Assembly: GCA_903930805.1 (NCBI GenBank)
Contig: CAIYZZ010000500.1
Span: 1 to 11,032 of the forward strand
Direction of reading: 5' to 3'
DNA length: 11,032 nucleotides
Source: an uncultured Rhodocyclaceae bacterium
GTDB taxonomy: Bacteria > Pseudomonadota > Gammaproteobacteria > Burkholderiales > Rhodocyclaceae
Shown here piece after piece: positions 6,202-11,032 of the stretch. Below the pieces are notes generated by a model that saw only the letters and a list, made by a program, of their open reading frames with translations, searched no databases and was not told the DNA's origin. Numbering within the stretch: position 1 is the stretch's first letter; every line of letters starts with the position of its first letter. Made by a program: the position numbers and the translations under genes.

Positions 6202-7418
6202 ATACTGAATTGCCGTCCCGCCAGCGCCGATTTTCTCGCCAGCCACGGGAGGCAGGGGATGAACGTGGCGAGTCATTTTTTGCCACCTGCCCGCGCGGGC
6301 TTGAGGCATTGCTGGCCGAGGATATCGGTGCGGCCGGCGGCAAGCAGGTGGCCATCACACCCGGTGGCGCGGGATTTTCCGGCACGCTGGAAACCTGCTA
6401 TCGGGTGAACCTGGAATCGCGCATTGCCACGCGCGTACTGTGGCGTGTCGCCAGCGCCGACTTTAACAACGAGGCCGACATCTACCGGCTGGCCTACGAA
6501 TTAGCTTGGCCGAAGCTGTTCAAGGTAGAGCACAGTATCCGCGTCTATGTCACTGCGGTACGAGCACCCTTCAAGAGCATCGAGTTCATCACGCTGAAGG
6601 TGAAGGACGCCGTCTGCGATCGTTTTCGCGCTGATGTTGGTAAGCGACCCGACGTGAATACCGCCGCGCCGGACATTCGCATCCACCTGTTCGTCACCGA
6701 GAAGACCGCGACGCTGTATCTCGATACCTCGGGCGAACCGCTCTGGCTGCGCGGCCAGAAGATCGCCAAGGTGGCCGCTCCGCTCAAGGAGAACCTCGCC
6801 GCCGGCATACTGCGCCTGGCTGGCTGGACGCCCGACCAACCTCTGCTCGATCCGATGTGTGGCTCGGGTACGCTGTTGCTGGAAGCTGCCGGCATGGCGC
6901 TGGGCGATGCACCGGGACTGGCGCGCGACATGAAGGATTTCGGTTTTACCCGGCTGACCAATTATCAGCCGTCGCTGTGGCGCCGGCTCTGCATGGGGGC
7001 GGCGGAACGGCGTGTGGCCGCACCGGCAAAGTTGCCAATCTGGGGCAGCGATATTGACGGCGATGCCGTCGCACGCAGCGCACAAAACCTCGCCCATGCC
7101 GGCCTTGACGACCTGATCGAACTGCGATGTACCGACCTGCTGGAAATTTCTCCGCCCGCAGCGAGCGGCATCCTTGTCGCCAACCCACCCTACGGCGAGC
7201 GGCTCGGCGAGTCCGCCGAGTTGGCGGCGTTTTATCCGCGCCTGGGTGATGCGCTCAAACGCAACTTCGCCGGCTGGAACTGCTGGTTTCTTTCGGCCGA
7301 CACAAACCTGCCGAAAGCAATCGGCTTGAAACCGGCGCGCAAGACACCGCTGTACAACGGTGCCCTCGAATGCCGCCTCTACGGCTTTCCCATGGTGGCC
7401 GGCAGTGCGCGCCCGTAG
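6198..7418 (+). CDS. rlmL: THUMP-domain rRNA methyltransferase, RlmL-type (23S rRNA m2G2445)
   Basis: About 406 residues. After an unconserved basic N-terminus, the conserved protein begins ESFFATCPRGLEALLAEDI (25-43). A THUMP RNA-binding domain follows (about 65-175), then a Rossmann-like UPF0020 methyltransferase. SAM binding is shown by DPMCGSGTLLLEAA (218-231) and DIDGDAV (285-291). The catalytic NPPYGERLG (329-337) marks N2-guanine methylation. In E. coli RlmL is fused to the m7G2069 enzyme RlmK; here the protein ends after the RlmL half. No ATG lies in frame near the conserved start. TTG at 6198 overlaps the hemJ stop (TTGA) and has GGTGA 7 nt upstream, so I prefer it; TTG at 6210 is the alternative. 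The frame is open back to 5982, but that stretch lies within hemJ. It is last in the operon, ending 6 bp from the stop of a convergent gene. The position methylated is inferred from family. Confidence 0.88.
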   Translation: MNTELPSRQRRFSRQPREAGDERGESFFATCPRGLEALLAEDIGAAGGKQVAITPGGAGFSGTLETCYRVNLESRIATRVLWRVASADFNNEADIYRLAYELAWPKLFKVEHSIRVYVTAVRAPFKSIEFITLKVKDAVCDRFRADVGKRPDVNTAAPDIRIHLFVTEKTATLYLDTSGEPLWLRGQKIAKVAAPLKENLAAGILRLAGWTPDQPLLDPMCGSGTLLLEAAGMALGDAPGLARDMKDFGFTRLTNYQPSLWRRLCMGAAERRVAAPAKLPIWGSDIDGDAVARSAQNLAHAGLDDLIELRCTDLLEISPPAASGILVANPPYGERLGESAELAAFYPRLGDALKRNFAGWNCWFLSADTNLPKAIGLKPARKTPLYNGALECRLYGFPMVAGSARP

Positions 7419-7424
7419 CGTTCC

Positions 7425-8000
7425 TCAGCCCGTAAATTTCGCAATATAGGACCAGAGCAGCTTTACCGTTATGGCAAAGACGATCAAAAATATCGCTGCC
7501 TTGCTGGTCAGTACTTTGAAGATCAATTGCCCGAACATGGCGGTTGAGCCACTGGCCTTGACTGATTCACGCCGATCAAGCCCGCTACGACGCCCATCGT
7601 CACCCACACGGGGGGCGTCACGCCGATCAAGCCCGCTACGGCGCGAGTCTTCGCGCGCACCGAGTATCGTATCGCGGGAAATGAGCGGGTTATCGAATTC
7701 GTCAGCCTCCAGCCGTCTCTGGTCACCCTCATCGACGGCACGATAGGCCTCCTTCATGGAGATTTTCTGCTGCCCGATCAGATCGATGGCACGAATGATC
7801 TTGTTGGTTTGCGCCAGAAACAGCAGTTCTGCACCGACCGCCATCGGCAAACCCTGGCGCTGACCATCGCGCGAATCCATCATCAGCCGGCTGATGAACA
7901 CGTCAAGCTCCGGACTGCCCCACATCAGGCAGACCTTCTTCGTCAGGTGTCCGATCGCCTCAAGCGCACAGTTATCACTGTTGTTTTCTGTGGTAGCCAT
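7425..8000 (-). CDS. Unrecognised C-terminally anchored protein with duplicated RRSGLDRR motif, linked to pilU
   Basis: I do not recognise a named family in these 191 residues. The N-terminal half (about 10-95) looks helical and soluble, with segments such as ELDVFISRLMMDSRDG (31-46) and GAELLFLAQTNKIIRAIDLI (56-75). A charged, probably disordered linker follows (about 93-150). It contains RRSGLDRR twice, at 120-127 and 137-144, separated by DAPRVGDDG. A single transmembrane helix (about 168-187) lies near the C-terminus with almost nothing after it, so the protein is probably tail-anchored with the body in the cytoplasm. Its start is 6 bp after the pilU stop, so it is very likely co-transcribed with pilT-pilU and may act in pilus retraction, twitching or its regulation (inference from position only). 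The Arg-rich repeats loosely recall the RxxxR part of PilZ c-di-GMP sites, but no PilZ barrel or D/NxSxxG is seen. Confidence 0.85.
   Translation of the reverse strand: MATTENNSDNCALEAIGHLTKKVCLMWGSPELDVFISRLMMDSRDGQRQGLPMAVGAELLFLAQTNKIIRAIDLIGQQKISMKEAYRAVDEGDQRRLEADEFDNPLISRDTILGAREDSRRSGLDRRDAPRVGDDGRRSGLDRRESVKASGSTAMFGQLIFKVLTSKAAIFLIVFAITVKLLWSYIAKFTG
7567..7640 (-). repeat. Direct repeat, two identical 23-bp copies with 51-bp period, inside the pilU-linked gene
   Basis: Positions 7567-7589 and 7618-7640 are identical over 23 bp. The period of 51 bp equals 17 codons and keeps frame, giving two copies of RSGLDRR plus an acidic residue. Codon choice is identical throughout both copies, while the 28 bp between them is unrelated to the flanks. 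This fits an in-frame duplication or recent conversion. Two copies only, inside a coding region, so not a CRISPR array. Confidence 0.8.
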
Positions 8001-8006
8001 CCAAAC

Positions 8007-9143
8007 CTACACAATGTCGAGGTGCTGAATGCCGCCATGCAAATCTTTGTCGGCCGTTTCCTTGCCGTGCAGCTTGATCATCAGGCGCACTTCGTTCATC
8101 GAGTCGGCGAAACGCAGAGCATCTTCGTAGCTGATCTTGCCGGCCTCGTAGAGGTCAAACAGCGCCTGGTCGAAGGTTTGCATGCCCAACTCGCGCGACT
8201 TCTTCATGATCTCCTTGATGCCATGCACCTCGCCTTTGCCGATCAGGTCGGAGATCAGCGGCGAGTTGAGCAGGATTTCGATAGCGGCGGCGCGACCCTT
8301 GCCCTCCTTCAACGGGATCAGGCGCTGCGAAACCACCGCCTTGAGGTTCAGCGACAAATCCATCAGCAACTGCGGGCGGCGCTCCTCGGGGAAAAAGTTG
8401 ATGATGCGATCCATCGCCTGGTTCGAGTTGTTGGCGTGCAACGTGCCCATTGCCAAGTGACCGGTTTCGGCAAAGGCGATGGCATGCTCCATGACTTCGC
8501 GGTCGCGGATTTCGCCGATGAGAATCACATCGGGTGCCTGACGCAGCGTGTTCTTCAGTGCCGCCTCCCAAGATTCGGTATCGACGCCGACTTCGCGCTG
8601 GGTGATGACGCAGTTCTTGTGTTCATGCACGTATTCGACCGGATCTTCGATGGTGATGATGTGGCCGTAGCTGTTTTCGTTGCGATAACCGATCATCGCC
8701 GCCATCGAGGTGGATTTGCCAGACCCGGTGCCGCCCACAAACAGTACCAGGCCCCGCTTGGTCATCACCACATCCTTCAGCGTCGCCGGCAACTTCAAGT
8801 CCTCGAATGTCGGGATCGTGGTGGTAATGGTGCGCAGGATCAGGCCAGTACGCGCCTGCTGGACAAAGGCGTTGACGCGAAAACGGCCGATACCCGCAGG
8901 GCTGATGGCAAAGTTGCATTCCTTGGTGGCCTCGAATTCGGCAGCCTGTTTGTCATTCATCACCGCACGCGCGAGTTCCAGCGAGTGTTGCGGTGTCAGC
9001 GCCTGCGCCGTAACCGGCGTCATCTTTCCATCGACTTTGATGGCGGGCGGGAAACCAGCGGTGATGAAAAGGTCGGAACCTTTCTTCTGGATCATCATCG
9101 CCAGAAGTTGATGCATGAATTTCAGTGCTTCCTCGCGTTCCAT
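8007..9143 (-). CDS. pilU: Type IVa pilus retraction ATPase PilU
   Basis: This 378-residue hexameric AAA+-like secretion ATPase of the PilT/PilU family acts at the inner-membrane base of the type IV pilus. An N-terminal PAS-like domain (about 5-105, with KKGSDLFITAGFPP at 20-33) precedes the ATPase core. The core has Walker A GGTGSGKST (137-145), an Asp box TIEDPVEY (164-171), Walker B DVILIGEIRD (205-214) and a His box TGHLAMGTLHAN (227-238). It is assigned as PilU rather than PilT because it is the second paralogue in the operon, is longer at the C-terminus, and has the PilU-like start with EALKFMHQLLAMM. PilU is known to support PilT-dependent retraction. The ATG at 9143 has CGGAG 8 nt upstream; the gap to pilT is 15 bp. 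All catalytic motifs are intact. Confidence 0.95.
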   Translation of the reverse strand: MEREEALKFMHQLLAMMIQKKGSDLFITAGFPPAIKVDGKMTPVTAQALTPQHSLELARAVMNDKQAAEFEATKECNFAISPAGIGRFRVNAFVQQARTGLILRTITTTIPTFEDLKLPATLKDVVMTKRGLVLFVGGTGSGKSTSMAAMIGYRNENSYGHIITIEDPVEYVHEHKNCVITQREVGVDTESWEAALKNTLRQAPDVILIGEIRDREVMEHAIAFAETGHLAMGTLHANNSNQAMDRIINFFPEERRPQLLMDLSLNLKAVVSQRLIPLKEGKGRAAAIEILLNSPLISDLIGKGEVHGIKEIMKKSRELGMQTFDQALFDLYEAGKISYEDALRFADSMNEVRLMIKLHGKETADKDLHGGIQHLDIV

Positions 9144-9158
9144 GGTTCTGCTCCGTAG

Positions 9159-10202
9159 TTAGGCAGCGAAATTGTCTTTATTGGCAGCCTTGCTGCGCGC
9201 CTCGGCTGACGACACGATGTTGCGCTTGACCAGATCCTGCAGGTTCTGATCGAGCGTCTGCATGCCATATTGCTGACCGGTCTGAATCGCAGAGTACATC
9301 TGTGCAATCTTGGCCTCGCGAATCAGGTTGCGGATGGCCGGGGTGCCGACCATGATTTCGTGTGCGGCGACGCGTCCGCTACCGTCCTTGGTTTTCAGCA
9401 GCGTCTGCGAGATGACGGCTTTGAGCGATTCCGACAACATCGAGCGCACCATTTCCTTCTCGGCGGCGGGGAAAACGTCGATGATCCGGTCGATGGTCTT
9501 GGCTGCCGACGAGGTATGCAAGGTACCGAATACCAGATGGCCAGTTTCAGCGGCAGAGAGCGCAAGACGGATGGTTTCGAGGTCGCGCATTTCGCCCACC
9601 AGAATCACGTCCGGGTCTTCACGCAACGCCGAGCGCAACGCATTGTTGAATGACAGGGTATGCGGCCCGACCTCGCGCTGATTGATCAGACACTTCTTCG
9701 ATTCATGGACGAATTCGATCGGGTCCTCGACAGTGAGGATGTGGCCAAATTCATTCTCGTTCTTGTGGTTCACCATGGCGGCCAGGGTGGTCGATTTTCC
9801 AGAACCGGTCGGGCCGGTCACCAGCACCACGCCGCGCGGCTGGTCGGCCAGTTCCGCAAAGATCTTGGGACAATTGAGATCTTGTAAAGAAAGAATCTTG
9901 GAGGGAATCGTCCGCAACACAGCCGCGGCACCGCGGTTTTGCACGTAGGCATTGACCCGGAAGCGTGCCAGGTTTGGTATCGCGAAGGAAAAGTCGCACT
10001 CGAGATTTTCCTCATAGACCTTGCGCTGCCCGTCGTTCATGATGTCATAGATCATGCTATGTACATCCTTGTGCTCCATCGCCGGCAGGTTGATACGGCG
10101 AATGTCGCCATGCACACGGATCATCGGCGGCAGGCCGGATGAGAGGTGCAGGTCGGACGCTTTGTTCTTGACGACAAAAGCAAGCAGTTCGGTGATATCC
10201 AT
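9159..10202 (-). CDS. pilT: Type IVa pilus retraction ATPase PilT
   Basis: At 347 residues this is the normal PilT length. It drives pilus depolymerisation for twitching, DNA uptake and surface sensing. The N-terminus MDITELLAFVVKNKASDLHL is characteristic. The core has Walker A GPTGSGKST (130-138), an Asp box TVEDPIEF (157-164), Walker B DVILVGEMRD (198-207), a His box TGHLVFGTLHT (220-230) and the PilT-specific C-terminal AIRNLIRE motif (289-296), which in P. aeruginosa PilT is needed for retraction. The start at 10202 is supported by GGAG 7 nt upstream and by family alignment; the frame is open much further upstream, but that part is the reverse of yggS. First gene of a pilT-pilU-orphan operon, divergent from yggS across 54 bp. 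Confidence 0.97.
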   Translation of the reverse strand: MDITELLAFVVKNKASDLHLSSGLPPMIRVHGDIRRINLPAMEHKDVHSMIYDIMNDGQRKVYEENLECDFSFAIPNLARFRVNAYVQNRGAAAVLRTIPSKILSLQDLNCPKIFAELADQPRGVVLVTGPTGSGKSTTLAAMVNHKNENEFGHILTVEDPIEFVHESKKCLINQREVGPHTLSFNNALRSALREDPDVILVGEMRDLETIRLALSAAETGHLVFGTLHTSSAAKTIDRIIDVFPAAEKEMVRSMLSESLKAVISQTLLKTKDGSGRVAAHEIMVGTPAIRNLIREAKIAQMYSAIQTGQQYGMQTLDQNLQDLVKRNIVSSAEARSKAANKDNFAA

Positions 10203-10237
10203 GATTGGCTCCGGTGAAGGTCTTGAGGCATAGCTTG

Positions 10238-10266
10238 GGTATACTGAAGCCGCTATATGACAACAA
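10238..10266 (-). promoter_or_regulatory. Candidate pilT promoter sharing a GTATAC core with the yggS promoter
   Basis: Minus strand: a weak -35 TTGTTG (10261-10266), a 17-bp spacer, and -10 TATACC (10238-10243), placing the -35 inside the yggS coding start. On the plus strand the same place reads TATACT (10240-10245), a good -10 for yggS but with no clear -35 and a start close to its ATG. The shared core GTATAC (10239-10244) is a perfect palindrome. Both assignments are by eye. Confidence 0.35.
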
Positions 10267-10961
10267 TTTCCGCCAACCTGCAAGCTGTAAAAGACCGGAT
10301 TGCCGTCGCCTGTGCCGCCGCGCATCGCGATCCGGCCACGGTCGCCCTGTTGGCGGTGTCGAAAACCTGGCCCGCAGCGTATATTCGTGAGGCTGCAGCG
10401 GTCGGCCAGCGAGCCTTTGGCGAAAACTACGTGCAGGAAGCACTGGCCAAGTTGGCCGAACTTTCCGATCTTGAGCTGCAATGGCATTTCATCGGCCCGC
10501 TGCAAAGCAACAAGACGCGGTCGGTGGCCGAGATTTTTTCCTGGGTGCATTCTGTCGAGCGTCTGAAGATCGCTGAGAGATTGTCGGAGCAGCGCCCCGG
10601 GCATTTGCCGCAGCTCAATGTCTGTGTGCAGGTAAACGTGAGCGGCGAAGAGAGCAAGAGCGGTTGTGCGCCAGCGGAAGCCCCTACCCTGTGCCGCGCG
10701 GTAGCGGCACTTCCCCGCTTGCGACTGCGCGGGCTGATGGCAATTCCCGAGCCAGGTTTGGCAAATGAGGAAAACTCGGCGCTGGCGAGACGGCGCTTTG
10801 CGCTCTTGAGCGAAATGCGCGATGCTCTGGTCGCCGAGGGCATGGAACTCGATACGCTTTCGATGGGCATGAGCCACGATCTCGAGGCGGCGATCATGGA
10901 AGGCGCGACTATCGTGCGTATCGGCACGGCAATTTTTGGCGAAAGGCTTTACACGAAATGA
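10257..10961 (+). CDS. yggS: YggS/PLPBP family pyridoxal phosphate homeostasis protein
   Basis: This 234-residue protein has a fold-type III PLP barrel without a partner domain, the family's normal length. It binds PLP and buffers its cellular level; no enzymatic activity is established for the family. The PLP lysine is K36 in LLAVSKTWP. Other family blocks are FGENYVQE (54-61), WHFIGPLQSNKTR (76-88), VQVNVSGEESKSG (about 123-135), LRGLMAIP (about 157-164), and the C-terminal SMGMSHDLEAAI with IGTAIFGER, which together form the phosphate-binding site. The ATG at 10257 gives the conserved N-terminus directly; only a weak GAAG lies upstream, so the leader may be very short. It overlaps proC by ATGA. 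The yggS-proC pairing beside pilT is a widely conserved arrangement. Confidence 0.96.
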   Translation: MTTISANLQAVKDRIAVACAAAHRDPATVALLAVSKTWPAAYIREAAAVGQRAFGENYVQEALAKLAELSDLELQWHFIGPLQSNKTRSVAEIFSWVHSVERLKIAERLSEQRPGHLPQLNVCVQVNVSGEESKSGCAPAEAPTLCRAVAALPRLRLRGLMAIPEPGLANEENSALARRRFALLSEMRDALVAEGMELDTLSMGMSHDLEAAIMEGATIVRIGTAIFGERLYTK

Positions 10962-11032
10962 AAATCACCTTCATCGGCGGCGGCAACATGGCCACCGCCC
11001 TCATTGGCGGCATGAAGAAGCAAGGCTTTTCC
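10958..11032 (+). CDS. proC: Pyrroline-5-carboxylate reductase, N-terminal 25 residues only (truncated by window edge)
   Basis: Twenty-five codons beginning MKITFIGGGNMATALIGGM. The GGGNMATALIGG segment is the NAD(P)H-binding glycine motif of ProC, which reduces 1-pyrroline-5-carboxylate to proline. The ATG overlaps the yggS stop as ATGA, implying translational coupling. The rest of the gene lies beyond the window. Identification from so little sequence is secure only because the motif and the yggS-proC linkage agree. Confidence 0.9.
   Translation, partial: MKITFIGGGNMATALIGGMKKQGFS

Noticed and set aside
7567..7640. CRISPR-like spaced repeats
   Set aside because: Only two copies, inside a coding frame with a 17-codon period, and explained by a duplicated peptide motif.
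7809..9158. Long plus-strand open frame (449 codons) opposite pilU
   Set aside because: Antisense shadow of pilU; its composition is His/Gln/Arg-rich without a recognisable fold.
10203..10877. N-terminal extension of the PilT frame
   Set aside because: It is antisense to yggS; PilT's conserved start MDITELLAFVV with GGAG upstream lies at 10202.

Overview
The window is a compact, GC-rich bacterial chromosome segment with almost no non-coding DNA. The organism is most likely a betaproteobacterium, probably near Rhodocyclales. This is inferred from the divergent pilU-pilT / yggS-proC arrangement, the UPF0016 and 'CDP-glucoseen reductase'-type flavoprotein genes, codon bias and protein style; no rRNA or other phylogenetic marker is present. 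No tRNA, rRNA, CRISPR array, insertion sequence or prophage gene was seen.

Left region (1-3220, all minus strand) is a sensory module. Transcribed right to left, it holds a periplasmic PhnD-like solute-binding protein, 7 bp later a hybrid histidine kinase (TM-periplasmic-TM-HAMP-coiled coil-HisKA-HATPase-REC), and then, behind its own predicted promoter, the first 60 codons of another membrane-anchored signalling protein that runs off the window. No transporter genes accompany the binding protein, so it probably feeds the kinase. A nine-G tract forms the ribosome-binding site of the truncated gene.

Middle-left (3221-4871, minus) carries a two-motif UPF0016/TMEM165-type cation (probably Mn2+) exporter gene behind a 2Fe-2S/FAD/NAD(P) flavoprotein reductase gene. 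The reductase start lies only 14 bp from the start of a divergent plus-strand operon.

Middle (4886-7418, plus) is a tightly overlapping three-gene operon: an SDR/NAD-dependent epimerase-like protein, hemJ (protoporphyrinogen IX oxidase) and a stand-alone THUMP-methyltransferase of the RlmL type that appears to start at TTG.

Right (7425-10202, minus) is the type IV pilus retraction operon pilT-pilU. A third gene, 6 bp downstream of pilU, encodes an unrecognised C-terminally membrane-anchored protein with a duplicated RRSGLDRR motif. Divergent from pilT are yggS (PLP homeostasis protein) and the start of proC (pyrroline-5-carboxylate reductase), overlapping by ATGA. The pilT/yggS/proC neighbourhood matches the known order in Pseudomonas.

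Most of the window is ordinary core genome. The parts most worth a second look are the binding-protein/kinase/sensor module with its G9 leader tract, and the pilTU-linked RRSGLDRR protein.
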